A stretch of 64,000 nucleotides of DNA from Tetragenococcus halophilus subsp. flandriensis (GCF_030161475.1 NZ_BSUG01000027.1:62001-126000); one strand, 5' to 3'. Counted from the first letter of the stretch, positions 1 through 9,947 are shown. The notes: generated by a model not told the origin, from the letters alone. Made by a program: numbers and translations.

Positions 1-2627
1 AATTGTTCAATCCGTTCTTTTACTGTTTGTTGTTTTTCCAGGTAATCTGTTTGTTTGTCACGTTCACTTTGAACTACCTCTGCAGGTGCGTTGGCAACAA
101 AGCGTTCGTTAGCCAATTTATTTTTCACACGCGCTACTTCTTGATCCCATTTTTCCAATTCTTTTTCCAAACGATTCAACTCTTCGTCAATATTAATTAA
201 ACCAGCTAATGGTAAATAAATATTTGCGCCAGTCAGAACAGCCGTCATCGCCAACTCAGGTGCTTCTAATTCGCTATCGATGACAAGTTTTTCCGGATTA
301 CAGAAGCGATCAATATAGTTTTTATTTTCTTTTAGAAATGTTTCAATTCCTTGATCACTCGTTTGAATAAGCAGTGTAATTGGTTTGGAGATCGGTGTAT
401 TCACTTCAGCACGAATATTGCGTACTGAACGTATCAATTCCATTAACACATTCATGCCTTGTGCTGCATCTTTATCATTAAATTCTGGGTGAACCTCTGG
501 ATATAATGCTATCACAAGTGAAGTACCATCGTGTGGTATCTTTTCCCAAATTTCTTCCGTTACAAAAGGCATAATCGGATGTAATAAACGCAAAATCTGG
601 TCTAAAGTATAAACAAGAACGCTCTTGTTCATTTGTTGTGCCTGTTTATCAGAGCCGTAAAGTGTTTCTTTACTCATTTCGATATACCAGTCACAAAAAT
701 CGTCCCAGATAAAGTTATATAGCTGGCGACCCGCTTCTCCAAACTCGAAACGATCAAATAATTCTGTCACTCTTTCTACTGTTTCGTTTAGGCGTGTTAA
801 AATCCAACGATCCGCCACTGATTTTTTCCCGCTAAGATCGATATCATCTACAGTCATTTCCTCTACATTCATTAAAACAAAACGAGCTGCATTCCAAATT
901 TTATTAATGAAGTTCCAAGCAGCATCCATTTTTTCATAACTAAAACGGACGTCTTGTCCAGGAGTAGAACCATTTGATAAAAACCAGCGTAGTGCATCAG
1001 CGCCGTATTGATCAATAACTTCCATCGGATCAATGCCGTTTCCTAGTGATTTACTCATCTTGCGACCTTCTGCATCGCGAATCAGTCCATGAATCAAAAC
1101 ATTTTCAAATGGACGTTCATTAGTAAACTCTAAGCTTTGGAAAATCATACGGCTAACCCAAAAGGAAATAATATCATAACCCGTTACTAGCGTATTCGTT
1201 GGGAAATAACGTTGATACATTTCATTATCAGTATCCGGCCAGCCTAGGGTTGAAAATGGCCATAAGGCAGAGCTAAACCAGGTATCTAAAACATCCTCGT
1301 CTTGGACCCAATTTTGGCTATCTTCAGGAGCTTGCATGCCTACGTATACTTCTCCTGTTTCTTTATGATACCAAGCTGGAATTTGATGTCCCCACCATAA
1401 TTGACGCGAAATTACCCAATCATGGATATTTTCCATCCAACGTAAGAAGGTCTGGTTAAAGCGTGGCGGGTAAAAGTTTACCGCGTCATCTGTTGCTTGA
1501 TTTTCAATTGATTGTTGTGCTAAAGGTTTCATCTTTACAAACCATTGCTTAGATAAACGAGGTTCTACCACTGCATCGCTACGTTCAGAATGCCCCACAC
1601 TATGAACCATTTTTTCTACTTTGATTAAACGTCCTAATTGCTCCAAATCTGAAACAATAGCTTTTCTAGCTTCAAAACGATCCATTCCAGCATACTTACC
1701 GGCGCTTTCATTCATTGTTCCGTCATCATTCATCACATTTACTCGTGGTAAATCGTGTCGATTACCCACTTCAAAGTCATTAGGGTCATGGGCAGGCGTA
1801 ATTTTTACCACACCTGTTCCAAATTCACGATCAACGTATTCATCTGCTACAATTGGAATTTCTCTGTCCATCAAAGGTAAAATAGCAGTTTTTCCTATCA
1901 ATTCTTGATAACGTTCATCTTTGGGATGCACAGCTACCGCCGTATCACCAAGCATAGTTTCAGGGCGAGTTGTAGCAATTTCTACCACCCCAGAACCATC
2001 TGTTAAAGGATAAGTCATATGATAAAAGGCACCTTCATCCTCTTTATGAATAACTTCAATATCCGATAAAGCAGTTTGAGCTTGCGGATCCCAATTAATG
2101 ATGTATTCGCCTCGATAGATAAGACCTTTTTCATATAATTTCACAAATACTGTTCGTACCGCTTCTGACAATCCATCATCCAAGGTAAAGCGTTCATGCT
2201 CATAATCAAGAGAAAGACCTAATTTTGCCCATTGTTCTCTGATATGTTGGGCATATTCTTCTTTCCAATCCCAAACTTGTTCAATAAATTTTTCTCGTCC
2301 TAAATCATGACGAGAAATCCCTTGTTCTTTTAATTGGGCTTCCACTTTTGATTGAGTCGCAATCCCAGCGTGGTCCATTCCTGGAAGCCATAAAGTATCA
2401 AACCCTTGCATACGCTTTTGTCGGATAATAATATCTTGTAAAGTTGTATCCCAAGCATGGCCTAAATGTAATTTTCCAGTAACATTAGGTGGTGGGATAA
2501 CCACTGAATAAGGCTTTGCTTTTTGATCACCACTTGCTTTAAATAAATCCTGTTTTAGCCATTCTTGGTAACGGCCGCTTTCAACTTCTTGCGGTGCGTA
2601 TTTTTTTGATAACTGATTTTCTGACAT
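1..2627 (-). CDS. valS: Valyl-tRNA synthetase (3' end cut by window edge)
   Basis: Charges tRNA-Val in the cytoplasm. I read about 875 codons on the minus strand from the ATG at 2627, preceded by an AGGAGG-type site; the family has about 880 residues, so only the last few are missing. The class I HIGH motif appears as [16 protein letters not shown] near residue 50 and the KMSKS motif as [13 protein letters not shown] near residue 525. The editing domain lies between them, and the C-terminal part is the usual charged coiled coil. A T-box leader upstream indicates control by uncharged tRNA. Identification is secure. Confidence 0.97.
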   Translation of the reverse strand, partial: MSENQLSKKYAPQEVESGRYQEWLKQDLFKASGDQKAKPYSVVIPPPNVTGKLHLGHAWDTTLQDIIIRQKRMQGFDTLWLPGMDHAGIATQSKVEAQLKEQGISRHDLGREKFIEQVWDWKEEYAQHIREQWAKLGLSLDYEHERFTLDDGLSEAVRTVFVKLYEKGLIYRGEYIINWDPQAQTALSDIEVIHKEDEGAFYHMTYPLTDGSGVVEIATTRPETMLGDTAVAVHPKDERYQELIGKTAILPLMDREIPIVADEYVDREFGTGVVKITPAHDPNDFEVGNRHDLPRVNVMNDDGTMNESAGKYAGMDRFEARKAIVSDLEQLGRLIKVEKMVHSVGHSERSDAVVEPRLSKQWFVKMKPLAQQSIENQATDDAVNFYPPRFNQTFLRWMENIHDWVISRQLWWGHQIPAWYHKETGEVYVGMQAPEDSQNWVQDEDVLDTWFSSALWPFSTLGWPDTDNEMYQRYFPTNTLVTGYDIISFWVSRMIFQSLEFTNERPFENVLIHGLIRDAEGRKMSKSLGNGIDPMEVIDQYGADALRWFLSNGSTPGQDVRFSYEKMDAAWNFINKIWNAARFVLMNVEEMTVDDIDLSGKKSVADRWILTRLNETVERVTELFDRFEFGEAGRQLYNFIWDDFCDWYIEMSKETLYGSDKQAQQMNKSVLVYTLDQILRLLHPIMPFVTEEIWEKIPHDGTSLVIALYPEVHPEFNDKDAAQGMNVLMELIRSVRNIRAEVNTPISKPITLLIQTSDQGIETFLKENKNYIDRFCNPEKLVIDSELEAPELAMTAVLTGANIYLPLAGLINIDEELNRLEKELEKWDQEVARVKNKLANERFVANAPAEVVQSERDKQTDYLEKQQTVKERIEQ

Positions 2628-2716
2628 TTTACTTCCTCCTTATAGATGACATTCTAGTTTACACTTTGTTCGACTCATTTTTTCTTAGAGTGTTTCACCT
2701 TCACTTATAATGACTA

Positions 2717-2950
2717 CAAAAAAGCCCTAAGATGTATTTACATCTTAGGGCGCTATCTACGCGGTACCACCTAATTTGCAGTCTTTATGTACTGCCGCTT
2801 CTAAGTGAATTAACGATCACGACTCGTTTGGCTCTACTTTTTTCAAACCAAAGACTATCAAGCTACCTTCACTGCTTATTGTTGAAAATTTTACAGCCCA
2901 GAATTTTCTCTCTAAAAACAATTCAGTCAGTTACTCCTCTTGACCCTCGT
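2717..2950 (-). promoter_or_regulatory. T-box riboswitch leader of valS
   Basis: The leader carries the hallmark T-box sequence AGGTGGTACCGCG (complement of 2760-2772). It is followed at once by a terminator with 13-bp arms (2724-2736 and 2739-2751) and a run of U on the minus strand (2717-2723). In T-box genes uncharged tRNA stabilises the antiterminator and lets the synthetase gene be transcribed. A GTA triplet at 2864-2866, in the part of stem I where the specifier loop is expected, is a candidate Val specifier; I could not fold the stem to prove it. Confidence 0.93.
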
Positions 2951-2957
2951 CCGCTTT

Positions 2958-2986
2958 ATTTTACAATGCGCATTTTTCAAAGTCAA
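2958..2986 (-). promoter_or_regulatory. Sigma-A promoter of valS
   Basis: On the minus strand TTGACT (2981-2986), a 17-base spacer and TAAAAT (2958-2963) give a near-consensus promoter. Transcription would start near 2950, just before the T-box leader. The -35 box lies immediately after the tpx stop codon. Confidence 0.85.
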
Positions 2987-2987
2987 C

Positions 2988-3482
2988 TTAAATTAAAGCT
3001 TTTGCCTCTTGTAAAGCTTTTTGATAATCTGGTTCATCAGACATTTCCGGTACAAACTCTTCATAAGTAATCGTGCCATTTTGGTCAAGCACAAAAATAC
3101 TTCTAGTAAACTTATCTGCTTCTGGAATATAAAGATTATATGTTTTACCAAAAGTATTTTCTGGGTCGTGTAACATAATCATATCCACGTCTTCTTGGCC
3201 ACACCATTTAGCTTGATCTTCTTTTGTGTTATTTGAGATAGTAGCAAAATTAACGTCTTCAAGTTGGCTAGCTTCTTGATTAAAACGTTTAGTTTGTAGG
3301 GCGCATACGCGGGTATTGATATCAGGAACAACGCTCAAAATTGTAGGTTTTCCGTTATCAAAATCTTCCAAAGTATACGTACGATCTTGCAAATCTTGCA
3401 GCGAAAAGGATGCTGCTTTTTCACCGACTGCAGGTTGTTGTCCAGGTACTTCTAATTCTTCACCTTTACGTGTAATAATCAT
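2988..3482 (-). CDS. tpx: Thiol peroxidase Tpx
   Basis: Thioredoxin-dependent peroxidase of the atypical 2-Cys peroxiredoxin class; it reduces H2O2 and alkyl hydroperoxides in the cytoplasm. The 164-residue length is normal. The peroxidatic cysteine is C60 in NTRVCALQTKRFN and the resolving cysteine is C94 in KWCGQE, at the spacing expected for the family. The start ATG follows AAGGAGAG. The next gene downstream is valS, which has its own promoter. The rex gene lies upstream, but the gap suggests tpx is transcribed separately. Confidence 0.95.
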   Translation of the reverse strand: MIITRKGEELEVPGQQPAVGEKAASFSLQDLQDRTYTLEDFDNGKPTILSVVPDINTRVCALQTKRFNQEASQLEDVNFATISNNTKEDQAKWCGQEDVDMIMLHDPENTFGKTYNLYIPEADKFTRSIFVLDQNGTITYEEFVPEMSDEPDYQKALQEAKALI

Positions 3483-3594
3483 AATTTTCTTCTCTCCTTA
3501 ACTATTTATCACTAGAAATAACGTTTATAACTTACAAAAGTTTTTAACATACTGTTAGTATAAAGTAGTCAGAAAAATTTATAAAAAAATATGC

Positions 3595-4257
3595 TTATGA
3601 AGTAACAACTGAGGGTGAGTCCTTATAATGACGATCAAAAAAGAGCAAAGTTAGCAGTTCAGTTGTTAAATCAATATAGCGTATACTGACATGGTTTGGT
3701 ATCTCCACACGATCAGGCGCAAAGTTTAATATTGCAGTGATTCCGCTATCAACGACTACGTCAATGGCTTGTTGCGCATTTTCACTGGGCACAGTCGATA
3801 TTACAACTCTAATATTTTTTTCTTGAGCGATTTGTTTAAAATCATCCATACTATAAACGTAAAAACCTGCGATCGTTTTACCAATAATTTCTGGATCTGT
3901 ATCAAACACACAAGAAATAGTAAGGTTTTTATTACGTCGAAAGTTATTATTGGCTAACGCCTTACCCAAGTTACCAAAGCCAATGATAGCTACACAACTT
4001 TTTTCCTCGCTATCTAAAATATCACTAAAGACTTTAATCAAATAACTAACATCATAACCATAACCACTACGACCAAGTTCACCTAAATAAGAAAAATCAC
4101 GACGTATCGTAGCAGCAGGAACTTGTGTGATCTCAGAAAGTTGTTTTGATTTAATTCGTGTCATACCCTTTGTATCTAAAATCGTCAGATTCCGTAAATA
4201 CAACGGTAGCCTTTTAGCTGTAGCGCGCGGTATTTTTTCCTTATTATAATCTTTCAC
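3595..4257 (-). CDS. rex: Redox-sensing transcriptional repressor Rex
   Basis: Represses fermentation and respiration genes until NADH rises. The 220-residue protein has the N-terminal winged-helix domain (residues 1-85, with PAATIRRDFSYLGELGRSGYGY) and a C-terminal Rossmann domain beginning GFGNLG at about 93-98. A C-terminal swap helix follows. The start is supported by AAGGAGG upstream. The bases complementary to 4337-4361 contain TTGTGAAA followed by TGTGAAA, which resemble Rex half-sites and could mean autoregulation; this is only a weak match. Monocistronic as far as can be seen. Confidence 0.95.
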   Translation of the reverse strand: MKDYNKEKIPRATAKRLPLYLRNLTILDTKGMTRIKSKQLSEITQVPAATIRRDFSYLGELGRSGYGYDVSYLIKVFSDILDSEEKSCVAIIGFGNLGKALANNNFRRNKNLTISCVFDTDPEIIGKTIAGFYVYSMDDFKQIAQEKNIRVVISTVPSENAQQAIDVVVDSGITAILNFAPDRVEIPNHVSIRYIDLTTELLTLLFFDRHYKDSPSVVTS

Positions 4258-4449
4258 TTGCCAGCCTCCTTGTTAATTCGTTCACATAAAAGTGTATCAC
4301 TCTTCCCGTCTTTTAGCAATAGTACACTTTTTATTAGCACAAATTTCACATTTTTTCACAATATAAGATAATAAAGTGAAGGTTTCTCTGATGTATTATT
4401 AAAAAAGATATTCAACTGCCTGTTTTTTAAACTTAGATGAGAGGCTTTT

Positions 4450-4668
4450 TTGTAGCCCTAACTTTGTTAAACTTTAGGCCAACTATTCTATTCATGGCCC
4501 AAACTAAAGCTGTACTTGGGGACAATAACCTAACTGTTGGCCCTTTCTTGAGATGACTCTGGGACAAACACTGCTCTTGTGCCCCCTTTTCGGCTTGGTG
4601 TGGGGATAAAAGAGCACAGTTTGTCCCCTTCTTTGCTAGACTTAGGTCTGGAAATTCTACTTTATTAT
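4450..4668. repeat. Tandem repeat array 1, five degenerate units of about 42 bp
   Basis: Five direct units begin with CCCT at about 4456, 4498 (here CCCA), 4541, 4584 and 4626, so the spacing is 42-43 bp. The consensus is roughly TTGGCCCTTCTTTGC followed by GACTTAGGGACAAA; the two halves can pair as an imperfect hairpin. The same family forms array 2 at 29881-30190. It fills the rex/thiI intergenic region. Open frames across it are repeat artefacts without a ribosome binding site. Confidence 0.8.
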
Positions 4669-4680
4669 CCTCATTCACTA

Positions 4681-4726
4681 AAAAAGAGAGTAAACTCATC
4701 CACTGAAGGATAAATTTACTCTTTTT
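4681..4726 (-). terminator. Terminator of thiI
   Basis: Inverted repeat pairing AAAAAGAGAGTAAA (4681-4694) with TTTACTCTTTTT (about 4715-4726). On the minus strand the stem ends in a U run just after the thiI stop codon. Confidence 0.8.
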
Positions 4727-4732
4727 CTAGCT

Positions 4733-5944
4733 TTATAATAATTCGGCAAATTCGTCTTCTTGTTCTTGTGCACTTTCTGGCACAATTTCTTCTACCTTAA
4801 TATTTGCCAAAGCTCGTTCAACTAGTCCTTCAATATCTAATCTTTCTTCGTATTGATGAACTTTATCTAAATGAGGCTTCGTTTTAGGTTGAGGTGGTGC
4901 AAAAATCGTACAACAATCCTCAAAGGGTTGAATCGATAGGTCAAAAGTATCGATTTTTTGAGCAGTATCAATAATTTCCAATTTATCCATTGTCGCTACA
5001 GGACGGATAATCGGCGTGTTGGTAACTTCATTAATAGCGACCATGCTCTGTAAAGTTTGAGAAGCCACTTGTCCTAAAGACTCCCCGTTTAACATAACTA
5101 ATCCACGTCGTAATTGACGAATACTATCTGTTAAACGCAACATCATTCGTCGAGTAATCGTCATCCAGTATCCTTGAGGTACTCGATTTTTAATTTCTTC
5201 TTGGACTTCAGTAAAAGGCACTTCGATAAATTGAATCTGTCCCACATAAGGGGCAATTTTTGCTGTTAGGTCTTTGGCTTTTTGTAAAGCCTGTTCGCTG
5301 GTATAAGGCGGACTAGCAAAATGAACTGCCTCAATTTCCACGCCACGCTTCATGGCCATGTAACCTGCTACTGGAGAATCAATCCCCCCTGAAAGCATCA
5401 GCATCCCCTTGCCGCTTGTACCAACAGGTAAGCCAGCCGCACCTGGAATTGTTTCATGAGATAAAAAGGCACCGTTACTACGAATTTCTACCCGTAGATT
5501 AATATCTGGTTTTTTCATTTGTACTTTAATCTCAGGAAATTGTTCAATAACTGCATCCCCTACTGTAACATTTAATTCATTACTCGTTTGTTCAAATGTA
5601 TGATCACTACGTTTAGCAGTCACTTTAAAACTTTCTTTTCCTGTATAAATTTCACTGACCATTTTTTGGGCACATTTTTTAATTTGTTCGATATCTTTTT
5701 CTACTCGTATACTCGGTGAAAAACCTTGGATACCAAACACCATTTTTAATTTAGGAATAATCAAATCGCTATCTTCCCCATTTAAAACTAAATGCATTCG
5801 GTCACGATCTGCATGAATTTTTAATCGAGGAAAATCAACCAAGGTTTGTCGTACATTTTTAGCCAGTCGCATAATAAATGAACGTCGATTCTTTCCTTTT
5901 GTCGATAGTTCGCCATAACGAACCATGATTTCTGAATATTTCAC
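4733..5944 (-). CDS. thiI: tRNA 4-thiouridine synthetase ThiI
   Basis: Activates U8 of tRNA with ATP and inserts sulfur to make s4U; in many bacteria it also helps form the thiazole of thiamine. At 403 residues it has the N-terminal ferredoxin-like and THUMP domains (about 1-165) and the adenylating PP-loop domain with [12 protein letters not shown] near residue 185. The C-terminal rhodanese domain of the E. coli enzyme is absent, as usual in Firmicutes. It lies 11 bp downstream of a cysteine desulfurase gene, its likely sulfur donor, and the two form an operon. Confidence 0.96.
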   Translation of the reverse strand: MKYSEIMVRYGELSTKGKNRRSFIMRLAKNVRQTLVDFPRLKIHADRDRMHLVLNGEDSDLIIPKLKMVFGIQGFSPSIRVEKDIEQIKKCAQKMVSEIYTGKESFKVTAKRSDHTFEQTSNELNVTVGDAVIEQFPEIKVQMKKPDINLRVEIRSNGAFLSHETIPGAAGLPVGTSGKGMLMLSGGIDSPVAGYMAMKRGVEIEAVHFASPPYTSEQALQKAKDLTAKIAPYVGQIQFIEVPFTEVQEEIKNRVPQGYWMTITRRMMLRLTDSIRQLRRGLVMLNGESLGQVASQTLQSMVAINEVTNTPIIRPVATMDKLEIIDTAQKIDTFDLSIQPFEDCCTIFAPPQPKTKPHLDKVHQYEERLDIEGLVERALANIKVEEIVPESAQEQEDEFAELL

Positions 5945-5955
5945 AAAAACACCTC

Positions 5956-7098
5956 TTAATTAACTTTTGAAAACTTTTGATACAATTGCTCAAATACAAT
6001 CATAAACTGTTCAATTTCTGCCATCGTATTACTTTCATCTAAACTGATCCGAATCGAACAAGTCGCCAAATCACTGGAAACATTCATCGCCGCAAGCGTG
6101 CTTGACTCCGTATTTTTTTTACTTGAACAAGCACTTGTAGTCGATACGATGATCTCTTTTTCCTCTAGGGCATGAACGAGTACTTCTCCACGGATACCCT
6201 TTAATGCTATACATAAAATATGGGGAGCACCGTTTTCCTCGGCTGAAAAAATTGTCACTTTATTATAAGAACGCAATCCGTCTATAAGCGCTCTTTTTAA
6301 ATTGGCTAAGTGATCGGGACGTTGTGCTTTTTTTTCAAAAACAACTCGTAAAGCCCTAGCCATAGCTACAATAGCCGGTACATTTTCTGTGCCACTACGC
6401 TGTTCTCTTTCTTGGCCACCGCCTGTCATTAATGCTTGCATGCGTCGTCCTTTTTTCCAATAAATAAAACCTACACCACGTGGTCCATGAAACTTATGAG
6501 CAGAAAAACTAGCAAAATCAACGCGTGGCGTCAGCCATTCATCTGTATCAACTTTAGCAATTGCTTGAACAGCATCCACGTGAAAATGGATTTTCGGATA
6601 GTTTTCCAGTAGTTCACTAATTTCTTTAATAGGTTGGATTGTGCCTACTTCATTATTAACTGCCATTACAGAAACTAAAACAGTATCTTCTCTAATGAGT
6701 TCAGCCAGTTGTTTGACATCTACAAAGCCTGCTGAAGTTACCGGTGCTTGGTCAATTTCAAAACCAAAATCAGCCAATTGTTCAGCTGTTTTTTTCACAG
6801 CAGGGTGTTCAATACTTGATATAATTAGATGTTTTCCATAAGGTTGTTTTTCAAAAGCAGTCCCTTTTAACACCCAGTTATCACCCTCTGTTCCTCCGCT
6901 GGTAAAAACAATCTCTTCAGAAGAAACCTGCAGCATATCCGCAATTTGTTTTCTAGCTTGCGTTAACAAGCGATCCGCTTGCGTGCCAAGATAATGTAAG
7001 CTTGAAGGATTGCCAAATACTCGTTTACTGGTTTTTACATATGTATCTAAACTTTCAGGCAAAATTGCCGTTGTTGCACTATTATCAAAATAGATCAT
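5956..7098 (-). CDS. Cysteine desulfurase (NifS/IscS family, ThiI partner)
   Basis: PLP enzyme that takes sulfur from cysteine and passes it as a persulfide. The 380-residue protein shows the PLP lysine in [12 protein letters not shown] near residue 201 and the active-site cysteine in [10 protein letters not shown] near residue 323. The flexible loop carrying the Cys matches NifS/IscS class I. Being cotranscribed with thiI, it corresponds to the dedicated NifZ/IscS partner of Gram-positives rather than SufS. A TGGTCACTA motif and a CACTTATAAGTG palindrome lie upstream (7230-7258). Confidence 0.93.
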   Translation of the reverse strand: MIYFDNSATTAILPESLDTYVKTSKRVFGNPSSLHYLGTQADRLLTQARKQIADMLQVSSEEIVFTSGGTEGDNWVLKGTAFEKQPYGKHLIISSIEHPAVKKTAEQLADFGFEIDQAPVTSAGFVDVKQLAELIREDTVLVSVMAVNNEVGTIQPIKEISELLENYPKIHFHVDAVQAIAKVDTDEWLTPRVDFASFSAHKFHGPRGVGFIYWKKGRRMQALMTGGGQEREQRSGTENVPAIVAMARALRVVFEKKAQRPDHLANLKRALIDGLRSYNKVTIFSAEENGAPHILCIALKGIRGEVLVHALEEKEIIVSTTSACSSKKNTESSTLAAMNVSSDLATCSIRISLDESNTMAEIEQFMIVFEQLYQKFSKVN

Positions 7099-7223
7099 TT
7101 ATATAAGATCCTCTCTATAAAAATACTGTTTCATTATATCCACAACTGGGCTTGCTTTCAAGTTGAACGTTTGTTTGACTACTTTACTAGTTTAAGACGT
7201 AAATGTTAATAATTCAAAATCAA

Positions 7224-7258
7224 TTTGTATAGTGACCACTCAAAAACACTTATAAGTG
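7224..7258 (-). promoter_or_regulatory. Possible promoter/operator of the cysteine desulfurase-thiI operon
   Basis: The minus strand has TATACA at 7224-7229 directly after TGGTCACTA (7230-7238) and a perfect CACTTATAAGTG palindrome at 7247-7258. The same TGGTCACTA 9-mer occurs twice at the cystine transporter promoter (19660-19723). No good -35 box is visible, so the promoter call is tentative. Confidence 0.4.
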
Positions 7259-7435
7259 GGGCATCTTCTATAGCATAGCAAAAAAATTTAGAATACCAAT
7301 AATTTTAATGGGTGAAAAAACATTTTGTAAGTTATTATATTTATAACAGTAAAGTTTATGACGGTGGCTATCCTTATGAAAGGGAGGTGGTGCGTATGAT
7401 CGTACTATCAAAAACTTTAAAAAGGAGAGGCCTAG

Positions 7436-7540
7436 GTGTTTATTTCAGACGCTTTACAACTGGTGTTAGGTTTCGGTACTTTTACCGTTGCCTTAATTGC
7501 ACTAGTTGTTGAGCTGATAAAAATCAGCAATAAAAAATAA
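7436..7540 (+). CDS. Type I toxin, small membrane peptide of the BsrE/TxpA (holin-like toxin) group
   Basis: A 34-codon gene starting with GTG, eight bases after AAAGGAGAGG. The peptide begins MFISDALQLVLGFGTFTVA, continues as a single hydrophobic helix and ends in a lysine tail (KISNKK). This pattern of polar start, FGTF turn, Leu/Val-rich span and basic tail is that of the putative holin-like toxins related to B. subtilis BsrE and TxpA. Such peptides insert in the membrane and are silenced by an antisense RNA. The stop codon lies inside a bidirectional terminator, and a convergent consensus promoter sits downstream. A second frame with its own strong ribosome site (ATG at 7396) overlaps the gene and may affect its translation. 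Confidence 0.82.
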   Translation: MFISDALQLVLGFGTFTVALIALVVELIKISNKK

Positions 7541-7572
7541 CCGTCATACTTTGGCGAGTAACGGTTATTTTT
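7533..7572. terminator. Bidirectional terminator shared by toxin mRNA and antisense RNA
   Basis: Perfect 12-bp arms, AAAAATAACCGT (7533-7544) and ACGGTTATTTTT (7561-7572). T runs occur on both strands, so both converging transcripts would end here and overlap. Confidence 0.88.
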
Positions 7573-7644
7573 CACAAATAATTAATTTCGCCACCGTCTT
7601 AAGCGGTGCTGTTGGAGAGCGTATTAGTTATACGTCCTCTTTTC
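7533..7644 (-). ncRNA. Predicted antisense RNA antitoxin
   Basis: A consensus minus-strand promoter (7651-7679) would give a transcript of about 110 nt from near 7644 to the shared terminator. It overlaps the 3' end of the toxin mRNA. The RNA carries an internal hairpin (CACCG and CGGTG arms around 7591-7607). No coding capacity is seen. This is the expected antitoxin of a type I system; expression is inferred. Confidence 0.7.
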
Positions 7645-7650
7645 ATTTTC

Positions 7651-7679
7651 AGTATAGCAAAGTATTCCAGTAAACTCAA
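7651..7679 (-). promoter_or_regulatory. Promoter of the antisense RNA
   Basis: TTGAGT (complement of 7674-7679), a 17-base spacer and TATACT (complement of 7651-7656) on the minus strand. There is no coding sequence downstream, only the antisense transcript. Confidence 0.8.
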
Positions 7680-7721
7680 CATTTAGCAAACGCTAAATTT
7701 CAGTAATGCGGATAATTCGTT

Positions 7722-7781
7722 CACTACGCCACAGTCTCATCAAGACCTAAGCTTCCTTTAGTCGCTGATTCGTAGTGATTC
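7722..7781. repeat. Short, internally deleted copy of the 81-bp CACTACG repeat
   Basis: It begins CACTACGCC and ends with CGTAGTGATTC, matching both ends of the full copies at 7794-7874 and 38718-38798. The middle is diverged and shorter. It is arranged head to tail with the next copy. Confidence 0.7.
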
Positions 7782-7793
7782 GGTTAATTCGGA

Positions 7794-7874
7794 CACTACG
7801 CCTCGCATTCGCTCGCCCTAGTACTGTTCATCAGTTACTCTCAGCTCCCTTTGGTCGCCGAATCGTAGTGATTC
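7794..7874. repeat. 81-bp repeat element, copy 1
   Basis: Bounded by inverted CACTACG and CGTAGTG ends and containing CCTCGC...CGCTCGCCCTAGTACTG. It is about 85-90% identical to 38718-38798. Read on the minus strand, both copies start in the T run that follows a hairpin (the ezrA terminator here). This suggests a small mobile or REP-like non-coding element. Confidence 0.8.
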
Positions 7875-7880
7875 ACAGCA

Positions 7881-7924
7881 AAAAAGCTGGTATGAACTTA
7901 AAGAAGTTCAAAATCCAGCTTTTT
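7881..7924 (-). terminator. Terminator of ezrA
   Basis: Arms AAAAAGCTGG (7881-7890) and CCAGCTTTTT (7915-7924) with a second inner stem GAACTT/AAGTTC; T run on the minus strand. Confidence 0.85.
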
Positions 7925-9647
7925 AAACTATTTCTTCTCGATTTTCGTAGTAAAAGTCTTCAATCCGTTTAAAAGCTCCTGGCTCTACTCGTTCCAGTGC
8001 TGTACCGATCTCATCTAAAGCATCTTTGTAACGATACTCATAATAAAACAGGTCAAAAGCACGTTCGATCGAAGCTTTCACTTCAGCATGAGAATGACGA
8101 TAGCGATTAGCGTGCTGCATCATTTGTTCAGTTAAAGCAGCCTCATCAATCATGTCATGCGTTTTTTCTGTTAAAACACTCAGATCTTCTTTACAAAGGG
8201 CAACCATCTCGTTGACTTCATCCATGTCCACTCGAATTTGGTTCAATGAATCATCTAATTCTTCTAATCGGTCAGTTACACCATAGAAATAATTAAGATA
8301 ATCTCCCGGCAAACCAGGCAAGCGTTGTTTTTCTACCAAGCGCTTCAAGTTACGTAAATCAAACTCAAGATCTTCTGCTTGTTGTTGCGCAACTTTCTCA
8401 CCCTTACGTAATTCTCGGATCGCTTGATCGATCTCAACTTGTTCACTTTCGACCCCATCCAAAATCCTGTACGCTTCTTTATAAAAGCTTTGGGCTTCAG
8501 AATAAGGAATCTCATGAGCTTCAAGCTGAGGATCCACTGAGTCATTCCGACGAGCAACTTCTTCGATTTCTGTTTGGAAACCACGTACTCGTGCCAATTC
8601 ATTATGATTCAACGTATAAGTCTGCGAAGTATGGTCAAGTTCAATCAATAGTTGACGATTATTACTTGTCGCATGTTGAATGTAATCCGCAACTGCTTTA
8701 CGATTATTTGTGACATAATTTTTAGCTTCGATCTCACGTTCCATTACGTCGTATAATTGATCAATTTGATCGGCCGTTTCAATGTTTGCAGCTTCCACGG
8801 TTGAAATTTCGACTTTTTCTAAATCTTCTAAAGAATTCTCAACGCGGTGACGCACTTGCTGGATATCTTGTGCAAAATTTCCTACAGGAAGCACATATTC
8901 TTGCTCCATTAATGTTTGATATCCTTCTTCGATTTCTTCTAATTGCTCAGGAAATGTTTTATGCAGCTTTTCATATTCATCAGGAATCTTTCTCATCAGC
9001 TCTTCTAGTTCGTAGGTATGTTTTTCAGCTGACTCTAGAATATCTCGAGCTTCTACTGGATCACCAGAAGTATTTAATGTAATAAACTGTGTAAATTCAC
9101 TTTCTACACTTTTTACTTGTTTTTGCACTTCAGCAAAAGCAGGTCCGAACTGATCACCATTATCTCTTAGCGCTTGTTTCATTTCTTCATAAACATCCAT
9201 TGCTTGTTGGACTTTCATTGAATTGCGCTCTTGGCTTTCACGTAATTCTTTAAAGCCTTGACGGACTTTACCTATTTCTTCTTCAATGTCATCCATCGTT
9301 TTTTGTGCTTTTTCCACTGCTGCTTTCGCTTTTACAAAACGAAAGGCTTCATTCAAGTTTTCAATCTCGAAAAGTTGACTTTCTAACTCCGCAAATTTAT
9401 CAGTAGAAAGTTGCTCCCACTTTTGTTCCCACTCTTTAAAAGCGCTTTGACTCTGGCCTACAAGATGCCTTTTTTTTATGGCATCTATATCTTCTTTAAT
9501 AGATGAGTCAAATAATGCTTTTTTCCGGTCTTCTAAAGCTTTCAACTTTTCCTGATTTTTCTTGCGCATAAAAAACCCTATGCCATAAACAACCGCTGCA
9601 AGCACAACGATCGCTATAACAATTCCTAAAATCAGATTACTTCCCAT
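7923..9647 (-). CDS. ezrA: Septation ring formation regulator EzrA
   Basis: Membrane-anchored negative regulator of FtsZ ring assembly that also links FtsZ to cell-wall synthases. The 574-residue protein has one N-terminal membrane segment (about residues 4-26) and then an almost continuous alpha-helical, spectrin-like region rich in Glu, Lys and Gln. Length and pattern are normal. The ATG follows GGAGGCAG. A strong terminator overlaps its stop codon. Confidence 0.95.
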   Translation of the reverse strand: MGSNLILGIVIAIVVLAAVVYGIGFFMRKKNQEKLKALEDRKKALFDSSIKEDIDAIKKRHLVGQSQSAFKEWEQKWEQLSTDKFAELESQLFEIENLNEAFRFVKAKAAVEKAQKTMDDIEEEIGKVRQGFKELRESQERNSMKVQQAMDVYEEMKQALRDNGDQFGPAFAEVQKQVKSVESEFTQFITLNTSGDPVEARDILESAEKHTYELEELMRKIPDEYEKLHKTFPEQLEEIEEGYQTLMEQEYVLPVGNFAQDIQQVRHRVENSLEDLEKVEISTVEAANIETADQIDQLYDVMEREIEAKNYVTNNRKAVADYIQHATSNNRQLLIELDHTSQTYTLNHNELARVRGFQTEIEEVARRNDSVDPQLEAHEIPYSEAQSFYKEAYRILDGVESEQVEIDQAIRELRKGEKVAQQQAEDLEFDLRNLKRLVEKQRLPGLPGDYLNYFYGVTDRLEELDDSLNQIRVDMDEVNEMVALCKEDLSVLTEKTHDMIDEAALTEQMMQHANRYRHSHAEVKASIERAFDLFYYEYRYKDALDEIGTALERVEPGAFKRIEDFYYENREEIV

Positions 9648-9947
9648 TTAGCTGCCTCCATTTTTGATCCTATCCATCAATCTGTAATAAAAGACAGATG
9701 ATTTTATTTACTTGATCATTATATCCCATAGAGATTCATTCTTTTAAAAAAGACATCTAGCTTTGATTATAGCATAAAGACAGTTGTCAATCACTATGAA
9801 TCCTTAAAAAAATAATACTTTATTGTGCCAATTTTTTCAATTATTTGTTTCTTTTTTTAAGAGAACTACGCTACAACACTTGATTTATAATCCATTTAAA
9901 GGTACGCTATTAAAAAAGTTTTTGAATTAGTCAGGCGGAGATAATGT

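Noticed and set aside
4433-4699. Open frame of 88 codons on the minus strand over array 1
   Set aside because: It follows the repeat units, has no ribosome site and runs into the thiI terminator; the repeat explains the open frame.
7312-7512. 66-codon ORF overlapping the type I toxin gene as the main product
   Set aside because: Its sequence resembles no family I know. The toxin frame inside has a ribosome site and the expected membrane peptide; only the inner ATG at 7396 might be used as a leader frame.
9648-9947. Lysine riboswitch upstream of the aspartate kinase gene
   Set aside because: The region is AT-rich, lacks the conserved lysine riboswitch core and has no terminator hairpin.
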